The notes under the pieces were generated by a model. The model was not told the DNA's origin, did no database searches, and worked only from the letters and a program-made list of their open reading frames with translations. The position numbers and the translations under genes were made by a program. A DNA stretch of 64,000 bases from Streptococcus sp. 29892 (GTDB lineage Bacteria; Bacillota; Bacilli; Lactobacillales; Streptococcaceae), in contig NZ_CP118734.1 of the NCBI RefSeq assembly GCF_032594935.1, forward strand, positions 710,001 to 774,000. The letters run 5' to 3'. Positions 16,677-25,810 of the stretch are shown here, one piece after another (positions within the stretch are counted from its first letter, which is position 1; the number at the start of each line of letters is the position of its first letter).

Positions 16677-17450
16677 ATGAAAAAATATCTGTTCTATTTA
16701 TTAGGGTTCTTGCTTTTACTCTTCAGCCTAGGTCAGCCTAGTCTGGTAGGAGCTGAGGGAATTCCAGCCCGTCCAATTGATACGACGGTGGTTGATGAAA
16801 CCCAGCTTCTTTCTAGTGAAACCATTGCCAGCATTGACCAGCTCAATCAGGCCTGGGCAGCTAGCGAGCAACAACTGCAGGTTGGGGTCTATGTGACGGA
16901 AAGTCTTTCAAGGGATATTGAAAGTCTGGCAAATGAAACCTTCCGTGACTGGCAGGTCGGCTTTGCTGGAACAGACAATGGTATTCTCTTGGTGATTGCC
17001 ATAGCCGACAGGGAGTTTCGGATAGAAACCTCCGACAATGCTGCAACGGTGTTGACAGATGTGGAAGCCAAGGATATTCTGGAAAGTGCTAGGGAGTTTT
17101 TCCGTCAGGAAGATTATGATGGAGGAGTGACCTATATTGTCCAATCCATCGGAGATCGCTTCTACGGGACTAGTCTGGGTCAAGAACAGCTGGCTGCAAT
17201 GGAAGAAAGGACCAGTGCAGAAAGTGACAGCTTTGTATGGTTTATGATTGTTATTCTCGTTGTCATTATCTTTATGATTATTGATAAATCCAGCCGAGGT
17301 GGCGGAGGTCCGGGCAATCTGCTTTGGATGTTGGTAGATGACCACCATCATTACCACAACAATCATTCTTCCCATTCTTCATCATCCTATGGTGGAGGTG
17401 GTTGGTCTGGCGGCGGTGGTGGCGGTGGCGGAGCCTCATCTGGTTGGTAA
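16677..17450 (+). CDS. TPM-domain membrane protein
   Basis: 257 residues. A signal peptide (about 1-26) leads into an extracytoplasmic TPM domain (about 32-160), which in relatives acts as a phosphatase or as a protease accessory. One membrane helix follows at about 182-202 (VWFMIVILVVIIFMIID). The tail is odd: a His-rich stretch (DDHHHYHNNH) and then Ser/Gly runs ending in GGGGASSGW, common in YgcG-type members. It is followed after 18 bp by a LemA-family gene, a very frequent pairing, so the two probably work together at the membrane. Confidence 0.85.
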   Translation: MKKYLFYLLGFLLLLFSLGQPSLVGAEGIPARPIDTTVVDETQLLSSETIASIDQLNQAWAASEQQLQVGVYVTESLSRDIESLANETFRDWQVGFAGTDNGILLVIAIADREFRIETSDNAATVLTDVEAKDILESAREFFRQEDYDGGVTYIVQSIGDRFYGTSLGQEQLAAMEERTSAESDSFVWFMIVILVVIIFMIIDKSSRGGGGPGNLLWMLVDDHHHYHNNHSSHSSSSYGGGGWSGGGGGGGGASSGW

Positions 17451-17468
17451 GAAAAGAAAGGAAAGTCT

Positions 17469-18050
17469 ATGAAAAAGAAATGGTTAGCCATACTAATCCC
17501 GGTTTTCGCTCTGCTATTTTTAGGAATGGGAGCAGTCGGTCAATACAATGGGCTGGTCGATAGCCATGCAGAAGTGGAAAATGCCCAGGCTAATGTGGAT
17601 ACCCAGCTTCAACGGCGCTATGATCTGATACCGAATGTCGTGGCAGCAGTTAAGGGAGCCATGGAGCATGAGGAAGAGATTTTCACTGCCATAGCGGATG
17701 CGCGTGCGAAAATCGGCTCTAGCCAAGTGGGAACCAGCGACTACAATCAAGCACAAAGTCAGCTGGATTCGGCTGTTTCACGTTTGCTGATGGTGACGGA
17801 AAATTATCCGCAATTAACAGCCAATCAACAGGTATCTGACCTCATTACCGAGCTAGAGGGGACTGAAAATCGGATTTTGGTTGCCCGCAAGGATTATAAT
17901 GCGGTGGCAACTGCCTACAATAAAAAAATCAAACGATTCCCGACTTCCCTCTATGCCAACCTATTTGGCTATGAAAAAGTCGACCTGTTCCAAGCTAGCA
18001 ACGATGCGGCGACAACAGTGCCAAGTGTGGATTTACAGGATAAAGAATAA
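17469..18050 (+). CDS. LemA-family protein
   Basis: 193 residues. An N-terminal membrane anchor (LAILIPVFALLFLGMGAVG) is followed by a long helical LemA domain with the family motifs QRRYDLIPNVVAAVKGAMEHE and FPTSLYANLFGY. Topology predicts the helical part outside the membrane. The biochemical role is not established in streptococci. It is cotranscribed with the TPM protein upstream. Confidence 0.9.
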   Translation: MKKKWLAILIPVFALLFLGMGAVGQYNGLVDSHAEVENAQANVDTQLQRRYDLIPNVVAAVKGAMEHEEEIFTAIADARAKIGSSQVGTSDYNQAQSQLDSAVSRLLMVTENYPQLTANQQVSDLITELEGTENRILVARKDYNAVATAYNKKIKRFPTSLYANLFGYEKVDLFQASNDAATTVPSVDLQDKE

Positions 18051-18078
18051 AGAACTCGGCTCCCTGAGCCGAGTTCTT
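18051..18078. terminator. Bidirectional terminator
   Basis: AGAACTCGGCTC pairs perfectly with GAGCCGAGTTCT around CCT. It serves lemA from the left and the minus-strand gene from the right. Confidence 0.92.
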
Positions 18079-18082
18079 TATT

Positions 18083-19159
18083 TTATGGATTGTTCCAAAC
18101 TCCAGAAACGTAGTCTTCTGACAGAGTGGTCTGGCTGATAATGCTCTTAGCCTCTGTATCATAGATAAGGAGTTGATTTGCTAGAATAATCATTAAGCGT
18201 TTGTCATCAATTTGACGGATATGGTCGATGTAATGAGGACGAGGATTTAAGTCCTTCAAAGTATGGTAGGATTGCTCGCCAGTTTGGGTATTGTAAATAG
18301 TAAAGGAAAGTGGGCTAAACATGCCATTTTGGTGCTCGATGAGAAGAAGGTTTTCGTCTTTGAGAGCATGGAGTGTGCTTGGTGAGGGGTGTTCTAAAGT
18401 TACTGACGAAAATGTTTTTGTTTTTGTATCAAAGGTTAGGAGTTCGGATGACTGTTCAATGTCCTCATACTCACTTGTTTTTTTCCCTAAATTTGGGAGA
18501 TAGATGGTTCCATTGACCAAAAGCCCTTCTCCTGTGGCAATGGTATTGTCGTACTTAAATACCTCTTGCTTTGAAAAATCTTTCTTATCAAAAACCACTA
18601 AGACATTTTCTTCGGGTCCTTCTTGGGTAAAATCTTTCACAAAACCAGTTAAATAGACTGACGTTTGGTCCACCATGACAGGAGCGCTAGGTATAAAGTC
18701 ATCATTTAAAACGAAGGTTTGACGTGTTTCAAACTGTTTATCAAATTGCGCCAAAGTATGAAAGGGCCCCGCTGTATAAAAGTCTAGTCCATCTGTACCA
18801 CTGATATAGCTACTATACTGACTTGGCTTTCGCAAGACAGTGCCAGTATTGAAATCGATGGATATCAGATTGTCGTTAATGAATTTTTGCTGATCGTTGG
18901 CAAAGACTAGATACCGATTGTCTAGGACATAATTTTCACCTGAGCCAAAATAGCCTTCCGAACTCATCTTTTGTGTATGAAGGAGTTGAGGTTCTTGGCC
19001 ATTTAGTTGAAAGGCTTCGACCTTACCGGGATAAACCAAGTAGAAATCCGCATTCTCAGTCAAACTTATTTTGTTGTGCTGGTAGGCGTAGAGTTTCCAG
19101 CCGATAAAGGGAAAAACTAGACAGGATAGAAGTGCAATACAGATGATGATTTTTTTCAT
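18083..19159 (-). CDS. Anchored extracytoplasmic protein of unknown function
   Basis: 358 residues. An N-terminal hydrophobic anchor or signal (IIICIALLSCLVFPFIGWKLYAY) has no lipobox. The rest is soluble and rich in repeating short strands of the type LLxFDTKTKTF, IYNTQTGEQSY and LLIYDTEAKSI, which suggests a beta-propeller-like fold, perhaps a seven-bladed sensor. No catalytic motif was seen. It is monocistronic, with a GAGGAGGTC ribosome site on the minus strand. Confidence 0.7.
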   Translation of the reverse strand: MKKIIICIALLSCLVFPFIGWKLYAYQHNKISLTENADFYLVYPGKVEAFQLNGQEPQLLHTQKMSSEGYFGSGENYVLDNRYLVFANDQQKFINDNLISIDFNTGTVLRKPSQYSSYISGTDGLDFYTAGPFHTLAQFDKQFETRQTFVLNDDFIPSAPVMVDQTSVYLTGFVKDFTQEGPEENVLVVFDKKDFSKQEVFKYDNTIATGEGLLVNGTIYLPNLGKKTSEYEDIEQSSELLTFDTKTKTFSSVTLEHPSPSTLHALKDENLLLIEHQNGMFSPLSFTIYNTQTGEQSYHTLKDLNPRPHYIDHIRQIDDKRLMIILANQLLIYDTEAKSIISQTTLSEDYVSGVWNNP

Positions 19160-19434
19160 GGGAAGACCTCCTCTCTATTTTTAGTATATCCTAAATAGTA
19201 AATAAAATCAATTGTTTATGTGTTAATATAATCAAAAACTTGAAATGGAGATGGAGCATTATAAAATATGGATTTTCTTTTATAATATAGGACAATAATC
19301 TTGAAAAATGAGAAGAATTATGCTAGCATATAAAAATAGATATCTATTCTTAAATATTTTTTAGATATGATTATTATTCATTTAGCTGTAAGTGATTCTA
19401 ATTTGCTAGGATTAAATTTTCGAGGTAATTTACA
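19160..19434. other. AT-rich promoter region between divergent genes
   Basis: 275 bp without a gene. It contains several TATAAT-like hexamers, a short palindrome ATAGATATCTAT near 19336, and TTGAAA at 19301 followed 17 bp later by TAGCAT as a possible promoter for the surface protein. GAGGTAATTTACA is the surface-protein ribosome site. No RNA gene was recognised. Confidence 0.4.
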
Positions 19435-22401
19435 ATGAATAGGAAATATATTTTTTCTAAAATCGCAGAAGCTGAAGGTAGGCAACGAATGATAAAAACT
19501 AAAGCCTATGGTTTGGTTTCGACAATTACACTTGCTGGTGCTTTGGGACTTATGACTATTCCGAGTGTTGAAGCTGCGGAAATCAAAACAGGTCTTCAGA
19601 CTACCCCAATCCGACGTGCTGCGTCAGATTCACTTTCAGATGAGCAGAAATCTCATGTCATCCCAGGACAAATTACTGATGTACCGATGTCATGGATCAA
19701 TAGCGAGACAGGAAATGTGGAATGGATTACAGATTTTGTTTTAGTGTATGAAAAAACAGGAAAATGTAGTGCCATACCATCTGATGAAATTCAGATACCA
19801 GAAACTCCAAGTTCAGACACACCGGTGCCACCAAGTAGTGATACACCGGAAACTCCAAGTTCAGACACACCGGTGCCACCAAGTAGTGATACACCGGAAA
19901 CTCCAAGTTCAGACACACCGGTGCCACCAAGTAGTGATACACCGGAAACTCCAAGTTCAGACACACCGGTGCCACCAAGTAGTGGTACACCGGGAACTCC
20001 AGGTTCAGACACACCGAAAACTCCAAGTTCTCTAGCTCCGTCTAGTCCTATCCAAAAGGTAATACAAAAAGTCTTGCCAAATACTGGTGTAAAACAGGCT
20101 ACAACTCTAATTGTAGTAGGTGTTGGTTTGGCTACCTTTGCTGGTTACTTGATGTTTAGGAATAAACGTACAGGTAAAACTGTTGCTGTAGCTTTATTGG
20201 TTGCTACTGGGGCTGGGTTTAGCTCAGCTGCTTTAGCAGAATCAGTTGGCTTTTTAGATATTGTTCAACAAATTGAAATCAAATTGGATGAAAGATTCCA
20301 ACACACTGCTGAAGAAAGCGAATGTTGGAAGTATGTAGGTTACATACCAGTTATAGCTGAGGAATCCGTAAAAGAGTCCAATAAAACAGGTAATGTCAAT
20401 GTTAAATATGTTGATACCGAAGGTAAGGAAATCAAAGACCTGTACAACTTAGTAGTGGAGGGTAAGGTTTCAACGACTAAGACAACGACAACGACTGTAG
20501 ATGGAGTATCAAGCTCTACAGAAGAAACAGTTGCTTCAGGATTGACCTATGATGCAACAACTCAGAAACCAACAACTATTACTTTTGATGGTAAGGTTTA
20601 TGAATTCGTTCAAGTCAAAGACGGGGATGTAGAACAAGGTCTCGTTACAGAGGGTACTACAACAGTCACATATATCTACCGCCATGCTCCACAAATTACA
20701 GAAGCTGTCACAGAAACAACTAAAACAGGTAATGTCAATGTTAAATATGTGGATACCGAAGGTAATGAAATCAAAGACCTGTACAAACTAGTAGAGAATG
20801 GTTTGGTTTCAACGACTAAGACAACGATAACCACTGTAGATGGAGTACCAAGTTCTAAAGAAGAAACAGTTGCTTCAGGATTGACCTATGATGCAACAAC
20901 TCAGAAACCAACAACTATTACTTTTGATGGTAAGGTTTATGAATTCGTTCAAGTCAAAGACGGGGATGTAGAACAAGGTCTCGTTACAGAGGGGACTACA
21001 ACAGTCACATATATCTACCGCCATGTACCACAAATTACAGAAGCTGTCACAGAAACAACTAAAACAGGTAATGTCAATGTTAAATATGTGGATACCGAAG
21101 GTAATGAAATCAAAGACCTGTACAAACTAGTAGAGGAAGGTTTGGTTTCAACGACTAAGACAACGACAACGACTGTAGATGGAGTATCAAGCTCTACAGA
21201 AGAAACAGTTGCTTCAGGATTGACCTATGATGCAACAACTCAGAAACCAACAACTATTACTTTTGATGGTAAGGTTTATGAATTCGTTCAAGTCAAAGCT
21301 GGCGATGTAGAACAAGGTCTCGTTACAGAGGGGACTACAACAGTCACATATATCTACCGCCATGTACCACAAATTACAGAAGCTGTCACAGAAACAACTA
21401 CGACAGGTAATGTCAATGTTAAATATGTAGATACCGAAGGTAAGGAAATCAAAGACCTGTACAAACTAGTAGAGAATGGTTTGGTTTCAACGACTAGGAC
21501 AACGACAACCACTGTAGATGGAGTACCAAGTTCTAAAGAAGAGACAGTTGCTTCAGGATTGACCTATGATGCAACAACTCAGAAACCAACAACTATTACT
21601 TTTGATGGTAAGGTTTATGAATTCGTTCAAGTCAAAGCTGGCGATGTAGAACAAGGTCTCGTTACAGAGGGTACTACAACCATTACCTATATTTATAAAG
21701 TTGCTCCAAACACGACTGAAACTATCTCTACACCAATAACTGGTACCGTTAAGACCCGTTATGTTGATGCGGATACCGGGGAAGAGATTGTTTCCGGTTC
21801 TACCATTGTGGATAATGGTGTCGTAGCTAATAAGGTCACAACAATCGTCCGCAATGCAGCGGGAGAGGTGGTATCAGAGACGACTGAAAGAGTCCCAACT
21901 GGTCTGACTTACGATACCACAGCTGATAAAACTGCGAAAAATGCAGAGATCGCTTTGATCCGTCTTCCTGTTTTAGAAATGATTGACCATAATGGTAATC
22001 TCGTTACTCCGGATGCGGATGGATATGTGACTGTAACGGAAACTAAAACATGGGGTGAAAGCCAAATAACAACTTCAGACTATCAAACGGTCTATGATTT
22101 TGTGGAATACCATTATAAGAATAATATGAACCTAACGAAATTTTCTATAAAGAGTCTTGTTATTACTCCTGAAGGGGATCGCTATTCTGCTACTGCTGTC
22201 GTTGAATACACATATTATATAGGCAACAAAACAGTTGGTTATACTTTTGTCAGTGTGGATGAGGCCGAGGAAGGTGCTGTGGAAGAAGGAACTAAGACTA
22301 TCACCTACAAATACCGTCGTCAAGCCTATGAGGCAGAAGCAACAACCGCAATAGCGATGACTATTCAACCAGCTGAAATGACGACCTCGCTACCAGATTA
22401 G
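19435..22401 (+). CDS. Surface protein with internal LPNTG signal and MucBP-like repeats
   Basis: 988 residues. A signal peptide ends near residue 48 (SVEAA). A Pro/Ser/Thr stalk at about 123-200 is built of PETPSSDTPVPPSSDT repeats. A complete sortase signal follows at the wrong end of the protein: LPNTG at 214-218, a membrane helix about 222-241, then RNKRTGK. A second hydrophobic segment about 249-268 ends in ALAES like a signal-peptidase site. The remaining 720 residues hold four 113-residue MucBP-like repeats (from 20386, 20725, 21064 and 21403), a divergent fifth and a different C-terminal domain with no anchor. This anchor layout is known from streptococcal IgA1/Zmp proteases, but no protease motif (HExxH) was seen. 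It is probably an adhesin. Thr-rich runs in the repeats are possible glycosylation sites for the genes that follow. Confidence 0.85.
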   Translation: MNRKYIFSKIAEAEGRQRMIKTKAYGLVSTITLAGALGLMTIPSVEAAEIKTGLQTTPIRRAASDSLSDEQKSHVIPGQITDVPMSWINSETGNVEWITDFVLVYEKTGKCSAIPSDEIQIPETPSSDTPVPPSSDTPETPSSDTPVPPSSDTPETPSSDTPVPPSSDTPETPSSDTPVPPSSGTPGTPGSDTPKTPSSLAPSSPIQKVIQKVLPNTGVKQATTLIVVGVGLATFAGYLMFRNKRTGKTVAVALLVATGAGFSSAALAESVGFLDIVQQIEIKLDERFQHTAEESECWKYVGYIPVIAEESVKESNKTGNVNVKYVDTEGKEIKDLYNLVVEGKVSTTKTTTTTVDGVSSSTEETVASGLTYDATTQKPTTITFDGKVYEFVQVKDGDVEQGLVTEGTTTVTYIYRHAPQITEAVTETTKTGNVNVKYVDTEGNEIKDLYKLVENGLVSTTKTTITTVDGVPSSKEETVASGLTYDATTQKPTTITFDGKVYEFVQVKDGDVEQGLVTEGTTTVTYIYRHVPQITEAVTETTKTGNVNVKYVDTEGNEIKDLYKLVEEGLVSTTKTTTTTVDGVSSSTEETVASGLTYDATTQKPTTITFDGKVYEFVQVKAGDVEQGLVTEGTTTVTYIYRHVPQITEAVTETTTTGNVNVKYVDTEGKEIKDLYKLVENGLVSTTRTTTTTVDGVPSSKEETVASGLTYDATTQKPTTITFDGKVYEFVQVKAGDVEQGLVTEGTTTITYIYKVAPNTTETISTPITGTVKTRYVDADTGEEIVSGSTIVDNGVVANKVTTIVRNAAGEVVSETTERVPTGLTYDTTADKTAKNAEIALIRLPVLEMIDHNGNLVTPDADGYVTVTETKTWGESQITTSDYQTVYDFVEYHYKNNMNLTKFSIKSLVITPEGDRYSATAVVEYTYYIGNKTVGYTFVSVDEAEEGAVEEGTKTITYKYRRQAYEAEATTAIAMTIQPAEMTTSLPD
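19801..19992 (+). repeat. Four tandem 48-bp repeats, Pro-rich stalk
   Basis: Four near-identical 48-bp units, each coding for 16 residues of the type ETPSSDTPVPPSSDTP, with a diverged partial fifth unit to about 20030. Such arrays change copy number readily. Confidence 0.9.
20386..21741 (+). repeat. Four tandem 339-bp repeats, MucBP-like
   Basis: Four units of 339 bp (113 codons) start at 20386, 20725, 21064 and 21403, each beginning TGNVNVKYVDTEG. Most differences are single substitutions, and long stretches are identical at DNA level, so they were amplified or homogenised recently. Confidence 0.93.
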
Positions 22402-22433
22402 TATTAGACTAAGTGATCCAGACATGACTATAT

Positions 22434-22485
22434 AAGCGAACAGGACTGCCTTCTGTTAATAGAGGTGGAAACTTGTTCGCTTTTT
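22434..22485 (+). terminator. Terminator after surface protein gene
   Basis: AAGCGAACA pairs with TTGTTCGCTT over a long loop and five T follow. The loop is larger than usual, so read-through into the glycosyltransferase gene is possible. Confidence 0.6.
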
Positions 22486-22520
22486 CTACAGTAAATGAAA
22501 AATAGAAAGACGGTGAAGCT

Positions 22521-23930
22521 ATGACAGTCTATACCCTTAGGCGATTCATGTCGCCTAAAATATTCGGTTACGAATCTACCCAAACCTACCGACATGCAGT
22601 ATTGAGGAAGCATGGAATCGCCAATAAATTTTTAGTAACCACCCCTTTTGTATTAGAGCATGACTACCAACGTTTACGTGTCATGGGCTTTGAACCAGAG
22701 GATGTTATTAACCTTCCAGGTACCTATTCAGATATGGATACTACTACCTTTACTTATACACTTGAAGCCTTTGAGAAAACATTGGAAGTAGGTGCCCAGC
22801 TATTAAAAGAAGGCCCACAATACAGAATCTACAAGGTAGCGAATGGATTCATTGACGTTGATACCAATCTAGATGGTTTTGTAGTTGGTATCTTGCATCG
22901 CAACGCCAACTTAGAAATTGTTTCGACAACCTTTTGTTCTCAAGGTCCGTACTATACTGCGTATGGAAATGACGAGCAATCCTTTGAGTATTATAATCGA
23001 GATGGTTCTATCGCGATCTCTGGCTACTATCAAGGTCCTAAGGAGTATCCAGTGGTCTCCTATTATTTGGATGAAGAGGAGTTCAAAGAAGAGGACTTGG
23101 TGATACGTTATCTGGATGAGCATGGGGCCGAGAAGGATGTTATCATCAAAGATCAGTTGCAATCTCACTTTCCTGGTCTGATAGCTTACGCTGAGGAGAG
23201 AGGGATGATTTTCCGAGATGTCCTACACTATAATCATTATCATGGACTAGAACACAACAAAAACTATCAAACCGTTCTTCCGAACAAGCTATTGACGGCT
23301 AGTCCTTATCTCAATCAGAGACTGGTAGAAGAGGGATATGATGCCACATTTATCCATCCGGTAGGTGTAGCAGTTGCTTCTCATCCTCCAATGGGATTAT
23401 CCTCTAATAAGGTATTCCTTTCAAGCCACTTTAACAGAATTAAGCGGGTTGATATGGCTATTGAGGCTTTTCGTCAGGTACCGGAGTTAGAGTTGCACAT
23501 CTACGGAGGGATGGCGAATGAAGTTGAAAAGTTTAGGAAAACTCATCCGATCCCTGACAATGTGATCTTGAAAGGTTTTGTGGATACAGCCCTTATCCCC
23601 CGCCATAGTTTTACAGCTTACCTCTCTTGCTCTATCAGTGAGATGTATGCCAATGCCATGGTCGAAAGCTTGGGGGTCGGCTTGATTCCCATTCTTTCTA
23701 AGGTTGACTTTGGTCACAACCAAGTTTTGGACAAACTTGACTACGGTACAGGTTTTGAAACCGTTGAGGAGTTGGTGGAGGTTTTGAGAAAGCTTGTCGC
23801 ATGGCCGACGGATTATCGCAAGCAAGTTTCAGAAAAGGTGCTAGAGATCGCTCAAGAGTTTTCTCATGATGAGGCTGAAAGTGCCCTCCTCAACTGGCTA
23901 AAATCGGTCGGCTCTAGAGATGTAGAGTAA
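22521..23930 (+). CDS. GT4-type glycosyltransferase with DUF1975 domain
   Basis: 469 residues. The layout matches TarM/GtfA-like enzymes: an N-terminal half-fold split by a beta-rich DUF1975 insertion (about 70-200), then the C-terminal GT-B half with FLSSHFNRIKRVDMAIEAF near 300, LHIYGGM near 340, and a donor-site loop SISEMYANAMVESLGVGLIPI near 380. Relatives add sugars to wall teichoic acid or to Ser/Thr of surface adhesins. It lies 120 bp after the surface protein and before two sialic-acid genes, which suggests it puts the first sugar on that protein. No GtfB partner is seen here. Acceptor and sugar are inference. Confidence 0.8.
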   Translation: MTVYTLRRFMSPKIFGYESTQTYRHAVLRKHGIANKFLVTTPFVLEHDYQRLRVMGFEPEDVINLPGTYSDMDTTTFTYTLEAFEKTLEVGAQLLKEGPQYRIYKVANGFIDVDTNLDGFVVGILHRNANLEIVSTTFCSQGPYYTAYGNDEQSFEYYNRDGSIAISGYYQGPKEYPVVSYYLDEEEFKEEDLVIRYLDEHGAEKDVIIKDQLQSHFPGLIAYAEERGMIFRDVLHYNHYHGLEHNKNYQTVLPNKLLTASPYLNQRLVEEGYDATFIHPVGVAVASHPPMGLSSNKVFLSSHFNRIKRVDMAIEAFRQVPELELHIYGGMANEVEKFRKTHPIPDNVILKGFVDTALIPRHSFTAYLSCSISEMYANAMVESLGVGLIPILSKVDFGHNQVLDKLDYGTGFETVEELVEVLRKLVAWPTDYRKQVSEKVLEIAQEFSHDEAESALLNWLKSVGSRDVE

Positions 23931-24060
23931 AACCTCTTTCTTTGAGAGAAGCTCAATGCTGTTATGGTTCGATGTCTTCTCTTCTTGATGTGAGCTTTTA
24001 GGAAGACTAGCACAAAGAAAGGAATTTTGAGGAAAAATAGATGATAAATGAGGAATACCA

Positions 24061-24993
24061 TTGAGAAATTTAATCTTTTGCCAAACTCCTTTTCAGCTAA
24101 AGGTTGCATTGGCAATCATGCAGTTAAATTTAGAGGATACCTGGGAATTGGTAATTTTAAAGAGTCAGCTAGTCGAAACCAAGTGGCCCCCTTTGTTGGA
24201 GCAGCTCCCACCGAGTGTTCAGCTACACTTACTTGACCACAGTATTGATGAGACCTTATATCAAGGAATTTCTTCTCTGCCATCGGAAATCGACTATCTC
24301 TACGTAGCCTCGCTTGATTCCGTACCGGCTTCTATCTATCTAGAATTTCACCCGGATACCAAGATAAAAACCTTTGATGATGGGACGGCTTCTATTTTAA
24401 AAAATGGAGTTTTTGGAACTCCTGGTCAATACAAGACTTTCCAGCACTTGCACCCATCTTGGGATCAAGAGCGCATAAAGGCTTCGTCCCTAGAACATTA
24501 TACTGTATTTGATGTTCCAAGCATTATCCCTGCACCAGTGGTTACCAGATTATCACTCCCCTTTGAAATGGAGGCTGGAAGTGATGTGAAAAAGCCCTTG
24601 GCTCGTGTTTTTATTGGTCAAGAAATACAAGATTCTAGGATGGATACTGCCAATTATACGCAAGCAGTGTGTATACAGTTGGGTATTGATTACTATTTAA
24701 AGCATCCTAGAAAACCAATAGATATTAGCTATGTAAATCAAGTAGAAACAGACCTACTAGCAGAAGATTTTGTATTTCGCTTATTAGCTAAGTATGAATG
24801 TGTGGAAGTCTACCATTACTATTCCACCACAGCCTTATTGTTAAAAGATCTACCAAATGTGAAAGTGCGAGGGATCATGGTATCGAGCGTAAAGAAATTG
24901 CAGGATGAACTGGCAACTTTTGGGCTAAAATTTAACAAGCTTGCCTATTATGCTTCGCAAGTAAAAGAGCATAAGAATCATAATGAAGATTGA
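24061..24993 (+). CDS. GT52-type glycosyltransferase, sialyltransferase-like
   Basis: 310 residues. The start is a TTG at 24061, chosen because it follows AGGA and gives MRNLIFCQTPFQL, the typical N-terminus of glycosyltransferase family 52, whose members include alpha-2,3-sialyltransferases. A D-D-G motif (IKTFDDGTAS) lies near 112, and the C-terminal part contains VYHYYSTTALLLKDLPNVKV, where the family has its CMP-binding His and Ser/Thr. The next gene is a CMP-sialic acid synthetase homologue, which supports sialic acid as donor sugar. GT52 also includes other transferases, so the sugar is not certain. The 130 bp before the start hold nothing recognised. Confidence 0.72.
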   Translation: MRNLIFCQTPFQLKVALAIMQLNLEDTWELVILKSQLVETKWPPLLEQLPPSVQLHLLDHSIDETLYQGISSLPSEIDYLYVASLDSVPASIYLEFHPDTKIKTFDDGTASILKNGVFGTPGQYKTFQHLHPSWDQERIKASSLEHYTVFDVPSIIPAPVVTRLSLPFEMEAGSDVKKPLARVFIGQEIQDSRMDTANYTQAVCIQLGIDYYLKHPRKPIDISYVNQVETDLLAEDFVFRLLAKYECVEVYHYYSTTALLLKDLPNVKVRGIMVSSVKKLQDELATFGLKFNKLAYYASQVKEHKNHNED

Positions 24994-25043
24994 ACCACTA
25001 AGACCATTAGAACAAGTTTTATAGTAGAGATTGGAGGTGGAAT

Positions 25044-25778
25044 GTGAGGGTAGCAATTATTCCTATGCGGTCTGGGTCCAAAGGAGTCCCTCATAAAAAT
25101 ATTAGAATGATTGGTGGAAAACCGTTGGCTTGTTATACGATAGATTTAGCCTTAGAGTGTCAACTGTTTGATGAAATTGTCATATCTACTGATTCCGAGA
25201 ACTATATTTCTTTATTAACATCCTATTATAGGGATAAGTTGCTATATGTCAAACGTCCAATTGACCTTGCGACAGATACTTCAACTATGGTTGAAACCAT
25301 ATTGCATGTATTTTCAGAAAGAAGATATAGTCTAGATACCAATTTTATTGCATTTCAGGTCACTAGTCCGTTGCGTTCAGTCTCTTTTATTCGTGATTTT
25401 TCAAATTCTTGGTCTGATAAATATGACGCCTGTATTACAGTTAAACCGTTTGATAGAAATCTGTCTTTGGTAGCACCGCTATTACAAAATGGTTTATTTC
25501 ATTTACCTAAATTGGATAATACGAAAACAAATAGACAATCACAAGGCATGATTTATTACCCAGATGGTTCAATGTGGATGTCCACAGTAGGCAAATTTAT
25601 GAAGAACCAATCATTTTACACTTCTACTACATTTGGATATCTGTCACCTGAATGGTCTAGATATGACGTTGATACTGAATTAGATTTATTTATAGTTGAG
25701 CAACTAATGCGAAGAGCAAACGAATCCAACAGAGATAGGTATTCTACTAATGAGCAGGAATCTAACGAAATTGGCTAA
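25044..25778 (+). CDS. CMP-sialic acid synthetase-like cytidylyltransferase
   Basis: 244 residues starting at a GTG behind GGAGGTGGAAT. The N-terminus IPMRSGSKGVPHKN is the nucleotide-binding signature of acylneuraminate cytidylyltransferases (NeuA type). QVTSPLRS near 108 and the DVDTELDLFIVEQLM tail are also family features. It would activate a nonulosonic acid with CTP for the transferase encoded upstream. No neuB, neuC or neuD lies here, so the sugar must come from elsewhere, such as a capsule locus or uptake. It is slightly more AT-rich than the flanking backbone genes. Confidence 0.78.
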   Translation: MRVAIIPMRSGSKGVPHKNIRMIGGKPLACYTIDLALECQLFDEIVISTDSENYISLLTSYYRDKLLYVKRPIDLATDTSTMVETILHVFSERRYSLDTNFIAFQVTSPLRSVSFIRDFSNSWSDKYDACITVKPFDRNLSLVAPLLQNGLFHLPKLDNTKTNRQSQGMIYYPDGSMWMSTVGKFMKNQSFYTSTTFGYLSPEWSRYDVDTELDLFIVEQLMRRANESNRDRYSTNEQESNEIG

Positions 25779-25810
25779 GAAATTAGTCCAAGATAGTAGA
25801 AACAAAAATA

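Noticed and set aside
19801..19992. CRISPR array
   Set aside because: The 48-bp units are directly adjacent with no spacers and code for a regular peptide repeat.
19727..20026. Minus-strand and alternate-frame ORFs in the Pro-rich repeat
   Set aside because: They are low-complexity products of the 48-bp tandem repeat read in other frames.
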